Positions 26,527 through 37,175 are shown, counted from the stretch's first letter. The stretch is DNA of 64,000 nt from Billgrantia sulfidoxydans (GCF_017868775.1 NZ_CP053381.1:3658001-3722000), one strand, 5' to 3'. Program-made: numbers and translations. The notes: a model not told the origin generated them from the letters alone.

Positions 26527-29500
26527 ATGCCGTTCGCCTCCCCCCAGGAGAATGCCCTCACCCCCGGCTTCATGGTCGTTCACGGCAATCGCCTGGAGGA
26601 CCTGCGCGGCGTGGCGGTGGAGTGGATGAAGCGCCACCCGCTGGCACCGCTGGAGAACGAGACCATCCTGGTGCAGAGCAACGGCATCGGCCAGTGGATG
26701 AAGCTGGCGCTGGCCGCCGACGAGGCCGACGGCGGCAGCGGAATCGCCGCCGCGCTGGACGTCACGCTGCCGGCGCGCTTCCTGTGGCAGGCCTACCGCG
26801 CGGTGCTCAACCACGTGGAAGGCGACCCCAACGCGGTGCCGGCCACCTCGCCCTTCGACAAGTCGCGCCTGCTGTGGCGGCTGCTGCGCCTGCTGCCGGA
26901 GCTGATGCCGCGCGACGAGTTCGCTCCGCTGCGCCGCTTCCTCGAAGGCGACAGCGACCTGCGCAAGCACCACCAGCTCGCCGAGCGCCTGGCCGACCTG
27001 CTCGACCAGTACCAGGTGTACCGCGCCGACTGGCTCGAGGCCTGGTCCCGCGGCGAGGACGTGCTGATCTCCGCCCGCGGCGAGGCCCGCCCTATCGAAG
27101 ACACCCAGCGCTGGCAGCCGGCCCTGTGGCGGGCCGTGGTGAAAAGCGTTGCCGAGGACGTAGGCGACGACGGCGTGGCCTCCAGCCGCGCCATGGTGCA
27201 CCGGCGCTTTCTCGCCGCCGCCCGCGAGCTTCGCGGCAACGAGTGCCCCCCCGGCCTGCCGCGACGGGTGATGGTGTTCGGCATCTCCTCGCTGCCGCAG
27301 CAGGCGCTGGAGGCCCTGGCCGCCATCGCCCGTTGCTGCCAGGTGGTGTTGTGCGTGCACAACCCCTGCCAGCACTACTGGGCCGACATCATCGAACACA
27401 AGGACCTGCTCCGTGCCCAGCGCTACCGACAGCGGCGCAAGGCCGGCATGCCCGAACGGCTCGACGTGCTCGGGGATGGCAGCGATGACGGAGCGCAGAG
27501 CCTGCACCTGCACGCCCAGCCGCTGCTGGCCGCCTGGGGCAAGCAGGGCCGCGACTACCTGCGCCTGCTCGACGAGCACGACGACGCCCAGCAGTACGAG
27601 GCCTTGTTCCGGGCCGACTCGCTGCGCATCGACCTGTTCGAGCCCTTCGTGCGCGAAGGCGACGGCCGGTTGCTGCAGCAGTTGCAGGACGACATCCGCG
27701 AGCTGCGCCCGCTGCACGAGACCCGCGAGACCTGGCCGGGGGTGGACCCGAGCCGCGACGACTCCATCGTCTTCCACGCCGCCCACAGCCCCCAACGCGA
27801 AGTGGAAATTCTCCACGATCAGCTGCTCGCCGCCTTCAGCGCCGACCCGACCCTCAAGCCCCGCGACGTGATCGTGATGGTGCCGGATATCGACCACTAC
27901 GCGCCGCATGTTCAGGCGGTATTCGGACAACTGGAACGCGACGACCCGCGCCATATCCCCTTCACCCTCTCCGACCAGGGCAGCCGCCACCGACTGCCGC
28001 TGCTGATCGCGCTGGAGAAACTGCTGCGCCTGCCGGAGCTGCGCCTCTCGGTGAGCGACCTGCTCGACCTGCTCGACGTGCCCGCCCTGCGCGCCCGCTT
28101 CGGCATCGACGAGCAGGACGTGCCCACCCTGCGCCGCTGGATCGAGGGCGCCGGCATCCGCTGGGGGCTCGACGCCGGCCAGCGCGGCAGCCTCGACCTG
28201 CCCGCCGGCATGGAGCAGAACACCTGGGCCTTCGGCCTGCGCCGGCTGCTGCTGGGCTACGCCGTGGGCGAGGCCGCCAGCGGCCCGTGGCAGGGCATCG
28301 AACCCTTCGACGACATCGGCGGGCTGGAAGCGGCGCTGGCCGGGCCGCTGGCCGCGCTGCTGGAGACCCTGGAGGCGCAATGGCGCCGCCTGCGCGAGCC
28401 CACCGACGTGGCCGGCTGGGTGGCGCGCCTGCGCACCCTGCTGGAGGCGAGCTTTCTGGCCGAAGCGCCGGAAGACAGCCTGATGCTGGCCCAGCTCGAA
28501 CAGGCGCTGCAGAGCTGGCAGGAGAGCGCCGAAGAGGCCGGCCTGACCCGCGACCTGCCGCTCTCGGTGGTGCGCGAGCACTGGCTGGCCCAGATCGACG
28601 AACCCAGCCTGTCGCAGCGCTTCCTGGCCGGCGCGGTCAACTTCGCCACCCTGATGCCGATGCGCGCCATCCCCTTCAAGCGGGTGTGCCTGCTGGGCAT
28701 GAACGACGGCGACTACCCGCGCAGTCACCCGCCGATGGACTTCGACCTGATGAACGGCGACTACCGCCCCGGCGACCGCTCCCGCCGCGAGGACGACCGC
28801 TACCTGTTCCTCGAAGCGCTGCTCTCCGCCCGGGAGCAGCTCTACGTCAGTTGGGTGGGTCGCAGCATCGTCGACAACAGCGAAAAGCCGCCCTCGGTGC
28901 TGGTCGGCCAGCTGCGCGATCATCTCCAGGCCGGTTGGCACACAAGCGATGGCAGCGACCTGCTCGAAGCCCTCACCACCGAGCACCCGCTGCAGCCGTT
29001 CAGCCGCAGCTACTTCCCCAGCGAGGCGCAGCAGGCCGAGCGCAGCGTCGCCGCCCGGCGGCTGTTCACCTACGCCCACGAGTGGCGCGAGGTGCATGGT
29101 GAAGTAGCCGCGGCAGCGGCGCCCCTCGACTTGGAGCCATATACGCAGGACACACCGCTAACGCTGTCCCAACTCGGCAACTTTCTGCGCGACCCGGCCC
29201 GCGCCTTCTTCACCACCCGGCTCAAGGTCTTCCTGGAACGCGAGGACATCGTCAGCCTCGACCACGAGCCCTTCGACCTGGACGGCCTCGCCAACTGGCA
29301 GCTACAGGACCTGCTGATCCGCGAGCAGCGCCGCGCCGTGGACGAAGGCCGCGAGCGCCTGCCCGTTCTGCTCGACACCCTCGACCGTTTGCAGGGCCAA
29401 GGCGTACTGGCCATGGGCGCCTTCGGCGAGCGCATGCGCGAGCAGCTCAGCGAACCGATGGACGCGCTGTTCGAAGCCTACGAGGAAGCGCTGGAAGCCT

Positions 29501-30162
29501 GGCCCCACGCCATCGAGGAGCCCGAGCCGGTGCAGCTCGACGTGCCCGGCGCCCCCCCCATCGAAGACTGGCTCGACGAACTGCGCGAGAGTGACTCGGG
29601 CGAGCGCTGCCGCCTGGTGCTCGCCAGCAGCAGCCTAGTCAAGAAGGGCAAATACCGCTGGTCGCACATCCTGCGCCACTGGGTCGCGCACCTGGTCGGG
29701 CACCTGAACGACAGGCCCATGACCAGCCTGCTGCTCTCCAAGGCCGGCCACGTCACCCTGCCGCCCCTCGATCCGGAAGCGGCCCGCGGACATCTGCGCG
29801 AGATCGTCCGCACCTGGCAGGCCGGCATGCAGGTGCCGCTGCCGCTGGCCTGCGACACCGCCTTCGTGTGGCTGAGCAAATTGGGAACGCCTGATACCGA
29901 GCGCGACAGCGACGCCTGGCGCGCCGCCGCCAGCACCTACAACGGCGACGACTTCAACGCCGGGGAGGCGGGCCGCAACGCCTACCTCGCCCACCGCTGG
30001 CCGAGCTTCACCGCGCTCTATGAAGCCCGCCAGGACCGGCTCGGCTTCGCCGAACTCACCGAGCGGCTACTCGCCCCGGTACACCTGGCGGTGAAAGGCG
30101 ACAAGAAAGAAGAAGGGACGAGCAAAGAGGGAAGAGGGAAGACAGCGGGAGGCAAGGCATGA
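26527..30162 (+). CDS. recC: Exodeoxyribonuclease V subunit gamma (RecC)
   Basis: The RecBCD subunit that recognises Chi and splits the DNA strands. It has 1211 residues, slightly longer than E. coli RecC. The N-terminus FMVVHGNRLEDLRGVAVEW and QSNGIGQWMKLALA is diagnostic, and so are PFTLSDQGSRHRLPLL and LLGMNDGDYPRSHPPMDFD later on. The last 22 residues are a lysine/glutamate/glycine-rich tail from a purine-rich stretch at 30100-30155, not conserved in the family. It overlaps recB by ATGA at 30159. Confidence 0.96.
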   Translation: MPFASPQENALTPGFMVVHGNRLEDLRGVAVEWMKRHPLAPLENETILVQSNGIGQWMKLALAADEADGGSGIAAALDVTLPARFLWQAYRAVLNHVEGDPNAVPATSPFDKSRLLWRLLRLLPELMPRDEFAPLRRFLEGDSDLRKHHQLAERLADLLDQYQVYRADWLEAWSRGEDVLISARGEARPIEDTQRWQPALWRAVVKSVAEDVGDDGVASSRAMVHRRFLAAARELRGNECPPGLPRRVMVFGISSLPQQALEALAAIARCCQVVLCVHNPCQHYWADIIEHKDLLRAQRYRQRRKAGMPERLDVLGDGSDDGAQSLHLHAQPLLAAWGKQGRDYLRLLDEHDDAQQYEALFRADSLRIDLFEPFVREGDGRLLQQLQDDIRELRPLHETRETWPGVDPSRDDSIVFHAAHSPQREVEILHDQLLAAFSADPTLKPRDVIVMVPDIDHYAPHVQAVFGQLERDDPRHIPFTLSDQGSRHRLPLLIALEKLLRLPELRLSVSDLLDLLDVPALRARFGIDEQDVPTLRRWIEGAGIRWGLDAGQRGSLDLPAGMEQNTWAFGLRRLLLGYAVGEAASGPWQGIEPFDDIGGLEAALAGPLAALLETLEAQWRRLREPTDVAGWVARLRTLLEASFLAEAPEDSLMLAQLEQALQSWQESAEEAGLTRDLPLSVVREHWLAQIDEPSLSQRFLAGAVNFATLMPMRAIPFKRVCLLGMNDGDYPRSHPPMDFDLMNGDYRPGDRSRREDDRYLFLEALLSAREQLYVSWVGRSIVDNSEKPPSVLVGQLRDHLQAGWHTSDGSDLLEALTTEHPLQPFSRSYFPSEAQQAERSVAARRLFTYAHEWREVHGEVAAAAAPLDLEPYTQDTPLTLSQLGNFLRDPARAFFTTRLKVFLEREDIVSLDHEPFDLDGLANWQLQDLLIREQRRAVDEGRERLPVLLDTLDRLQGQGVLAMGAFGERMREQLSEPMDALFEAYEEALEAWPHAIEEPEPVQLDVPGAPPIEDWLDELRESDSGERCRLVLASSSLVKKGKYRWSHILRHWVAHLVGHLNDRPMTSLLLSKAGHVTLPPLDPEAARGHLREIVRTWQAGMQVPLPLACDTAFVWLSKLGTPDTERDSDAWRAAASTYNGDDFNAGEAGRNAYLAHRWPSFTALYEARQDRLGFAELTERLLAPVHLAVKGDKKEEGTSKEGRGKTAGGKA

Positions 30163-33100
30163 GCGACGTGACGCAGCTGAATCCGCTTGAGTTCCCGCTT
30201 CACGGCAGCCGCCTGATCGAAGCCAGCGCCGGCACCGGCAAGACCTTCACCATCGCGCTGCTCTACGTGCGCCTGGTACTCGGCGCCCGCTCGGCCGACG
30301 ACAATACCGCCTTCGAGCGCCCGCTCACGCCGCCCGAGATCCTCGTCGTCACCTTCACCAACGCCGCCACCCAGGAGCTGCGCGAGCGTATCCGTGCGCG
30401 GCTGGTCGAGGCGGCCAATGTTTTTCTGCAACCGGTGGAAGGCGCCGAGGGCGACGGTCTTCTTCTTCAATTACGCGACCAGTATGACCCCGCCACTTGG
30501 CCCGCCTGCGCCCGACGCCTGCAACTCGCCGCCGAATGGATGGACGAAGCCGCCGTCTCCACCATCCACAGCTGGTGCTATCGCATGCTGCGCGAGCACG
30601 CCTTCGACAGCGGCAGCCTGTTCTCGCTCGACCTGGAAAACGACCAGACCGAGCTGGAGCTCGAGGTGGTGCGCGACTACTGGCGCAGCTTCTACTACCC
30701 GCTCAACCTCGACGAGCTGGCCATCGTGGTGCGCCACTGGAGCACGCCCGAGCAGCTGCATGCCGCCGTGCGCGGGCTGATGCCCGAAGCCGAGGCGCTG
30801 AACAAGAACGCCCCGCCCCCAGCCGAGACCATCGCCAACGCCAGCCACGAGACCGCCGAGCGCCTGGCCCAGCTCAAGGCCCCCTGGCCCCAGTGGGTGG
30901 ACGAGTGTGAGGCGCTGTTCGAAGAGGCCGCCCAGCAGAAAGCCTTCAAGGGCCAAAGCTTCAACGCCAAGAGCCGCGCCAGCTGGCTCGGCAAACTGCG
31001 TGAATGGTGCCAAGGAGAGGCCACCTGGCCCGGCCTGACCGACGCCGCCTGGAAGCGCCTCACGCCCCAGGGCATGGCCGATATCTGGCTCAAGGGCGAG
31101 CCGCCGAATCATCCGGCGCTGACCGAGCTGGAAAAACTCCAGGACGAACTCAACGCCCTGCCCGATCCCTACGCCGATCTGCTCACCCACGCCGTGCACT
31201 GGTGCCGGGCGCGGCTCGACCGCGAGCAGGAGCGCCGCGCCGAGATGGGCCCCAACGAGCTGCTCACCCATCTCGACCGGGCGCTCACCGGCCCCAACTG
31301 CGAGGCGCTGGGCGCGCAGATCCGCCGCCAGTTCCCGGTCGCCCTGGTCGACGAGTTCCAGGACACCGACCCGGTGCAGTACCGCATCTTCGACTGCGTC
31401 TACCGCATCCGCGAGAACCGTAGCGAGTGTGGGGTATTCCTGATTGGCGATCCCAAGCAGGCGATCTACGCCTTCCGCGGCGCCGACATCCATACCTACC
31501 TGCGCGCCCGCCGCGATACCCAAGGCCGCCACGTCACCCTGGGCACCAACTTCCGCTCCAGCCGCGAGATGATCGAGGCGGTAAACCGCTGCTTCGCATT
31601 CGCCGAAGCCCACCCGCCCGGCGCCTTCCTGTTCAACTCGCCCGAGGGGAACCCCGTTCCCTTCCTGCCCGTGGGAGCGAAAGGCCGCAAGGACTCACTC
31701 ACCCGCCAGGGCCAGCCGCTGCCGGCGATGACCCTGTGGCAGCTCGAGTGCGACGAGCCGCTCTCCAAGACCGCCTACCAGCAGGAGATGGCCGAGCGCT
31801 GCGCCTCCACCATGGTGGAGCTGCTCAACGAGGGGCAGCGCGGCAGTGCCGGCTTCCGCAACGAGCAGGGCGACTTGCAGCCGCTCAAGCCCTCCGACAT
31901 GGCGGTGCTGGTCAACGGCCTGGGCGAGGCGCGCTCGATCCGCCAGGCGCTGGCCCGGCGCGGGGTGAAGAGCGTCTACCTCTCCGACAAGGACAAGGTG
32001 TTCGCCTCGCCGGTCGCGCGGGAGCTCGACGCCTGGCTGCGCGCCTGTGCCGAGCCCGGCTCTTCTTCAGGACAGGGGGACCGACTGCTGCGCACCGCCC
32101 TGTCCACCCCGGTGCTGGGGCTCGATATCGCCACGCTGGACCGGTTGAACGAAGACGAGCTGGCCTGGGAAGGCCGCGTGCTTCAGTTCCGCGGCTACCA
32201 CCGGCTGTGGCAGCGCCAGGGCGTGCTGCCGCTGGTGCGCAAGATCATCCACGACTTCGACGTGGCGCAGCGGCTGCTTGCCTGGGGGCCTGCCAGCGAC
32301 GGTGAGCGCTTCCTAACGGACTTGTTACACCTGGGTGAGTTGCTGCAGCACGCCAGCCAGGAGCTCGACGGCGAACACGCGCTGATCCGCTTTCTCGCCG
32401 AGGCCATCGCCAACCCCGAAGGCCATGGCGACACCCATAAGCTGCGCCTGGAGAGCGACGCCGACCTGGTGCAGGTCATCACCATTCACAAGTCCAAGGG
32501 GCTGGAGTACCCGCTGGTGTTCCTGCCCTTCATCTGCAACCACCGCCCGACGAAGAAGGACGACTCGCCGCTGCGCTGGCACGACGCCGAGGGCCGCCTG
32601 CGCATCAGCCTGGAAGCCGACGAGGAGACCCTGGCCACCGTCGACCGCGAGCGCCTGGGCGAGGACCTGCGCAAGCTCTACGTGGCGCTGACCCGCGCCC
32701 GCCACGCCACCTGGCTCGGCATGGCCCCGCTCAAGGGCGGCGAAGGCAGCGCCATCGGCCAGCTGCTGGCCAACGGCGAAGCGCTGAGCCCGGCAGGATT
32801 CGCCAGCGCGCTCACCCGGCTCAAGGGCGACTGCGCCGCCATCGAGATCGCCCCGGCGCCACCGGCTCATGCCCAGATCGTCAGTCAAACCGAGCGCGAC
32901 GATGCCCTTGGCGAAGCGCGCACCCCCACGCGCCCGGCCCGCGAGCACTGGTGGATCGCCAGCTACTCGGCGCTGCGCCTCTCCGGCGAGACCGTCAGCG
33001 TCGCATCGGCCAGCGCCCCAGTAAGGGCTGACTTACCTGTTAAGCCCCATGACGAAGCGCAGCGTAGCAGCAGCCTGCCGGAACCCGCCACCGCCATGGA

Positions 33101-33953
33101 AGCCACCGCGTTGGAGGTGCTGGAGGAACCCCGCGACAGCAGTCAGAGCGAACCGTTGCCTTCCTTACATCGGTTCCCCCGAGGCCCCGGGCCTGGAACA
33201 TTCCTGCATGGGATATTGGAGTGGGCTGGGGAACTGGGCTTCGCCCGCGTGGCACGCGACCCCGCCCTGCGCGAGGAAACCCTGGCCCGGCGCTGCCAGG
33301 TGCGCGGCTGGCAGCCGTGGCTGAACACCCTGCACGCCTGGTTCAGTACCCTGCTCGCCGCCCCGCTGCCGCTGCCCAACGGCGCGGGCAGCCTCAGGCT
33401 CGAAACGCTGACGAGCTATCAGGTGGAGATGGAGTTCTGGTTCGCCTCGCGCCAGGTCGACACCCGCCGGCTGGACGCCCTCGTAAGTGCTTACACACTG
33501 GCAAGCCCGGATAACGGCTCGGGTGCCGGCCTGCCCCGCCCGGCGCTGGATGCCGATACCCTCAACGGCATGCTCAAGGGCTTCATCGACCTGGTGTTCG
33601 AGCATGAGGGGCGCTACTACGTGGCCGACTGGAAATCGAACCACCTGGGGCCGGACGACAGCGCCTACAGCCAGGAGGCGATGCGCCAGGCAGTGGCCGC
33701 CAAGCGCTACGACCTGCAGTACGCGCTCTACCTGCTGGCCCTGCACCGGCTGCTCAAGGCGCGCCTGCCGGGCTACGACTACGACCGCCATATCGGCGGC
33801 TCGCTCACCGTCTTTCTCCGGGGCGCCAATGCGGAGAGCCGCGGCGTACACGCCGAGCGCCCCCCGCGTGAGCTGATCGAAGCGCTGGACGCGCTGTTCC
33901 AGGGTGACACCCGAGCGGCAGGCACCCGCCACACCACGGAGGCGCCGGCATGA
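30159..33953 (+). CDS. recB: Exodeoxyribonuclease V subunit beta (RecB)
   Basis: A 3'-5' helicase and nuclease of 1264 residues. Helicase motifs: Walker A EASAGTGKTFTIALLYVR (residue about 20), VTFTNAATQELRERIR, Walker B region ALVDEFQDTDPVQYRIF, LIGDPKQAIYAFRGADI, and ITIHKSKGLEYPLVFLP. The C-terminal nuclease domain shows PGTFLHGILEWA and GFIDLVFEHEGRYYVADWKS, the catalytic Asp and Lys of RecB nucleases. A variable linker (about residues 940-1010) separates the two. It overlaps both recC and recD by 4 nt, so the three subunits are made together. Confidence 0.97.
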   Translation: MSDVTQLNPLEFPLHGSRLIEASAGTGKTFTIALLYVRLVLGARSADDNTAFERPLTPPEILVVTFTNAATQELRERIRARLVEAANVFLQPVEGAEGDGLLLQLRDQYDPATWPACARRLQLAAEWMDEAAVSTIHSWCYRMLREHAFDSGSLFSLDLENDQTELELEVVRDYWRSFYYPLNLDELAIVVRHWSTPEQLHAAVRGLMPEAEALNKNAPPPAETIANASHETAERLAQLKAPWPQWVDECEALFEEAAQQKAFKGQSFNAKSRASWLGKLREWCQGEATWPGLTDAAWKRLTPQGMADIWLKGEPPNHPALTELEKLQDELNALPDPYADLLTHAVHWCRARLDREQERRAEMGPNELLTHLDRALTGPNCEALGAQIRRQFPVALVDEFQDTDPVQYRIFDCVYRIRENRSECGVFLIGDPKQAIYAFRGADIHTYLRARRDTQGRHVTLGTNFRSSREMIEAVNRCFAFAEAHPPGAFLFNSPEGNPVPFLPVGAKGRKDSLTRQGQPLPAMTLWQLECDEPLSKTAYQQEMAERCASTMVELLNEGQRGSAGFRNEQGDLQPLKPSDMAVLVNGLGEARSIRQALARRGVKSVYLSDKDKVFASPVARELDAWLRACAEPGSSSGQGDRLLRTALSTPVLGLDIATLDRLNEDELAWEGRVLQFRGYHRLWQRQGVLPLVRKIIHDFDVAQRLLAWGPASDGERFLTDLLHLGELLQHASQELDGEHALIRFLAEAIANPEGHGDTHKLRLESDADLVQVITIHKSKGLEYPLVFLPFICNHRPTKKDDSPLRWHDAEGRLRISLEADEETLATVDRERLGEDLRKLYVALTRARHATWLGMAPLKGGEGSAIGQLLANGEALSPAGFASALTRLKGDCAAIEIAPAPPAHAQIVSQTERDDALGEARTPTRPAREHWWIASYSALRLSGETVSVASASAPVRADLPVKPHDEAQRSSSLPEPATAMEATALEVLEEPRDSSQSEPLPSLHRFPRGPGPGTFLHGILEWAGELGFARVARDPALREETLARRCQVRGWQPWLNTLHAWFSTLLAAPLPLPNGAGSLRLETLTSYQVEMEFWFASRQVDTRRLDALVSAYTLASPDNGSGAGLPRPALDADTLNGMLKGFIDLVFEHEGRYYVADWKSNHLGPDDSAYSQEAMRQAVAAKRYDLQYALYLLALHRLLKARLPGYDYDRHIGGSLTVFLRGANAESRGVHAERPPRELIEALDALFQGDTRAAGTRHTTEAPA

Positions 33954-36307
33954 GCAAGCGCAGCAAGCACCACGACGACGCTACCCCGGACCTGTTCGCC
34001 GATCTCGGTGAGGAATCAGCAGGCAGCCGCCAGGCAGCCGACGAGGGCGCCGAACCTGAACCGCCCCAAGCCGAGCCGGAACCGAACCAGGCCGCGCAGG
34101 GCGACGTGCAAGCCGCGCTCCACAACCCCCAGGCGCTGTTCGCCCTGCTCGACCGCTGGGTGGAGCGAGGCTGGCTGCGCGCGCTGGACCGGGCGCTGGC
34201 GAGCTTCTTCCAGCGCGAGGTGAACGACGCCCCACCCCTGCTGCTGCTCGCCGCGGCGCTGGCCAGCCATCAGCTCGGCCGTGGCCACGTGTGCCTCGAT
34301 CTCGCCCAGACCCTCGCCGCCCCCGACCTGGCGCTCTCGCTGCCGCCGGAAGGCGACGACCTCAGCGACCCGCCGCCGCTGCCAAGCGACCTGCTGGCCG
34401 AGCTGGAACTCGCCACCTGGCGTGACGCTCTGCACCACCCCGCCCTGGTGGCGGACGGCAACGAACCACCGGGAAACACCCCGCTGGTGCGCAGCGAGCG
34501 CGACGGCAACGTGCGGCTCTACCTGCGCCGCTACTGGCAGTACGAGCAGGACATTCGCGGCCTGATCGGCAGCCGACTTGCTGCCACCACCGACGCAGAA
34601 GCCGACACCGTCACCCTGGCCCGGGCACTGGCCGCGCTCTTCACCCCGGGGCATGAACTCGACTGGCAGCAGGCCGCCTGTGCGCTGGCCAGCCGTTCGC
34701 GCTTCGCCGTGATCACCGGTGGCCCCGGCACCGGCAAGACCACCACCGTGGTCAAGCTGCTCGCCCTGCTGCAGGCCTTGGCCCTGGGCGAAACCACCCC
34801 AGTTGGCTCCGCCGCCCCGCGCCCGCTGCGCATTCGCCTGGCCGCCCCCACCGGCAAGGCCGCCGCACGGCTCAACGAATCCATCGCCAAGCAGGTGCAG
34901 GGGCTTTCGCTGGTGGAACTGGCCGCCGCCGTAGGCCAACAGGGTGTGGATATCCCGACCCTGCGCAACAGCATACCCACCGAAGTGACGACCTTGCACC
35001 GCCTGCTGGGCTCGCGGCCGGACACCCGCCACTTCCGCCACCACGTCGGCAACCCGCTGGCGCTGGACGCCCTGGTGATCGACGAAGCCTCGATGGTGGA
35101 TATCGAGATGATGGCCGCCGTACTCACCGCCCTGCCGCCCAAGGCGCGGCTGATTCTGCTTGGCGACAAGGACCAGCTCGCCTCGGTGGAGGCCGGCGCC
35201 GTGCTCGGCGACCTGTGCCAGCACGCCGAAGGCGGCCACTACACCCCGGCCACCTGCGACTGGCTGCAACGGGTGACCGGCACGCCGATTCCTGAACGCT
35301 ACCAGGACGAAGGCGGCCAGCCGCTGGACCAGGCCATCGCCATGCTGCGGGTGAGCCACCGCTTCGATGCCAAGAGCGGCATCGGCCAGCTCGCCGAAGC
35401 GGTCAATCGCCCGCTCGCACCCGAGCATGGGCAGAAAGAGAAGAAACGCGCGGTATGTGAGATCTTCGGCACTGATGGAAAGTCACACTACGCCGACATC
35501 GCCCGCCTCGCCCTGGCGGACGCCGACGACCCGGCGCTGGATCGGCTGGTGGTGAACGGCAACCCGGCCGGTTTCATCAACGGCGGCGAAGGCCGCCACG
35601 ACCGTCGCGGCGAGCCCATCGCACCGCCCCGCGGCTACGCCCACTACCTGGACGTGATGCAGCAACAGCGGCCCGCCCAGCCCTTCTTCGGCGAAGGCGA
35701 AGCGCGCCCGCCCTACGACGACTGGGCGCGCCAGGTACTCGCCGCCCACGGCCACTTCCAGTTGCTGTGTGCCCTGAGGAAAGGCCCCTGGGGCATCGAA
35801 GGGCTGAACCCGCGCATCGGCCGGGCGCTGCGCCGTGCCGGCTGGCTCAAGGCCAGCGACCTGGAGCTGGAACAGGGCTGGTTCGAAGGCCGCCCGGTGC
35901 TCGTCACCCGCAACGACTACGGCCTGGGGCTGATGAACGGCGATATCGGCATCACCCTAGCCGTGCCCGAAGCGCGCAGCGCCAGTGAAATGGCCGGCCG
36001 CACCCTGCTGCGCGTCGCCTTCCCGGCCAGCGACGGCAGCGGCGACATCAAGTGGGTGCTACCCAGCCGCCTGCAAGCGGTGGAAACCGTCTTCGCCATG
36101 ACGGTACACAAGTCCCAGGGCTCGGAATTCACCCACACCGCCCTGCTGCTCCCCGACGTCCCCAACCCCATCCTCACCCGGGAGCTGGTCTACACCGGCA
36201 TCACCCGGGCAAGGGACTGGCTGACGCTGGTGGAGACGGGGCGCGGGATGCTGGATGAGGCGGTAACGAGGGAGGTGGTCAGGGTGAGTGGGGTGGGGAA
36301 GTTGTAA
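33950..36307 (+). CDS. recD: Exodeoxyribonuclease V subunit alpha (RecD)
   Basis: The fast 5'-3' helicase subunit, 785 residues, longer than E. coli RecD (about 608). The extra length is partly an acidic N-terminal region (EPEPPQAEPEPNQAAQGD) and partly an insert near residues 480-600. Walker A is ITGGPGTGKTTTVVKLL, Walker B region VIDEASMVDIEMM, then LLGDKDQLASVEAGAVLGDLC, and TVHKSQGSEFTHTALLLP with VYTGITRARDWLTLVE at the C-terminus. About 110 bp of the 3' end is repeated at 37176-37285. It is the last gene of the recCBD operon. Confidence 0.96.
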   Translation: MSKRSKHHDDATPDLFADLGEESAGSRQAADEGAEPEPPQAEPEPNQAAQGDVQAALHNPQALFALLDRWVERGWLRALDRALASFFQREVNDAPPLLLLAAALASHQLGRGHVCLDLAQTLAAPDLALSLPPEGDDLSDPPPLPSDLLAELELATWRDALHHPALVADGNEPPGNTPLVRSERDGNVRLYLRRYWQYEQDIRGLIGSRLAATTDAEADTVTLARALAALFTPGHELDWQQAACALASRSRFAVITGGPGTGKTTTVVKLLALLQALALGETTPVGSAAPRPLRIRLAAPTGKAAARLNESIAKQVQGLSLVELAAAVGQQGVDIPTLRNSIPTEVTTLHRLLGSRPDTRHFRHHVGNPLALDALVIDEASMVDIEMMAAVLTALPPKARLILLGDKDQLASVEAGAVLGDLCQHAEGGHYTPATCDWLQRVTGTPIPERYQDEGGQPLDQAIAMLRVSHRFDAKSGIGQLAEAVNRPLAPEHGQKEKKRAVCEIFGTDGKSHYADIARLALADADDPALDRLVVNGNPAGFINGGEGRHDRRGEPIAPPRGYAHYLDVMQQQRPAQPFFGEGEARPPYDDWARQVLAAHGHFQLLCALRKGPWGIEGLNPRIGRALRRAGWLKASDLELEQGWFEGRPVLVTRNDYGLGLMNGDIGITLAVPEARSASEMAGRTLLRVAFPASDGSGDIKWVLPSRLQAVETVFAMTVHKSQGSEFTHTALLLPDVPNPILTRELVYTGITRARDWLTLVETGRGMLDEAVTREVVRVSGVGKL

Positions 36308-36368
36308 TAAAGCCCAAGGGTTGTCCTGGAAATCGACATGTATAGTTATCAAAGCAAGGGAGCTGCCA

Positions 36369-37124
36369 ATGAAGCACTACAGAAAAATCGAACATGTGAG
36401 ACGCCACGGGCTATCCCTGCTGGCTCGGCTCGGCCGCTACGAGCTGGCCGTGCTGCTGTGTGTCTCGGTACTTTCCGGCGGGGTCTGGGGGTTCATCGAG
36501 CTGGCCGATGCCGTCATCGAGGGAGAAACCCAGAGCATCGATGAGACCCTGCTGCTCTCCCTGCGCAATCCTGCCGATCACACCGATCCGCTCGGCCCGG
36601 GCTGGGTCGAGGAAATGGGGCGAGACTTTACCGCGCTCGGCGGTGTCGGCGTGCTGGTCGTGATCACCCTGGGTGCCCTGGGCTACCTGTTACTCGCCCG
36701 GCACCATCGCGCGGCGCTCTTTGCCTCGGTCGCGGTGCCCGGCGGCATGCTACTCAGCACGCTGATGAAGATGGGCTTCGATCGTCCTCGACCCGACCTC
36801 GTGCCGCATGAAGCCATGGTCTACACCGCGAGCTTCCCCAGCGGCCATTCGATGATGTCTGCCGTTACCTACCTCACCCTGGCCGCCCTGCTCATTCGTG
36901 TACAGCCAGCGCTGAGGCTGAAGGCCTACCTGCTGATACTGGCGATACTGCTCACCCTGCTGGTGGGCATCAGCCGTGTCTACCTCGGCGTGCATTGGCC
37001 GACGGATGTACTCGCCGGCTGGACCGCCGGAGCGGCCTGGGCCGCGCTGTGCTGGCTGGTGATGCGCTGGTTGCAGCGGCGCGGGCAGGTAGAGACAGAG
37101 GAGAGCAGCTCGGGCACCGAGTAA
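36369..37124 (+). CDS. PAP2-family phosphatase
   Basis: A 251-residue membrane phosphatase. The three-part PAP2 signature is complete: KMGFDRPRPD, SFPSGHSM and SRVYLGVHWPTD, with catalytic His in the second and third parts. Several hydrophobic helices (about residues 22-42, 90-110, 115-130, 185-200 and 205-225) place it in the inner membrane. It probably acts on undecaprenyl pyrophosphate or a lipid phosphate. It lies between recD and a partial repeat of the recD 3' end, so it may be part of exchangeable cargo, although its base composition matches the host. Confidence 0.9.
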   Translation: MKHYRKIEHVRRHGLSLLARLGRYELAVLLCVSVLSGGVWGFIELADAVIEGETQSIDETLLLSLRNPADHTDPLGPGWVEEMGRDFTALGGVGVLVVITLGALGYLLLARHHRAALFASVAVPGGMLLSTLMKMGFDRPRPDLVPHEAMVYTASFPSGHSMMSAVTYLTLAALLIRVQPALRLKAYLLILAILLTLLVGISRVYLGVHWPTDVLAGWTAGAAWAALCWLVMRWLQRRGQVETEESSSGTE

Positions 37125-37175
37125 GTGCTCAAGCGATGGCAGCCGCAGCATCAAGTAGGTGCTGCGACTGCCAAC

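Noticed and set aside
26503..29097. 864-codon open frame antisense to recC
   Set aside because: It exists because codon bias in recC leaves few antisense stops. The product has no recognisable domain, and recC is certain.
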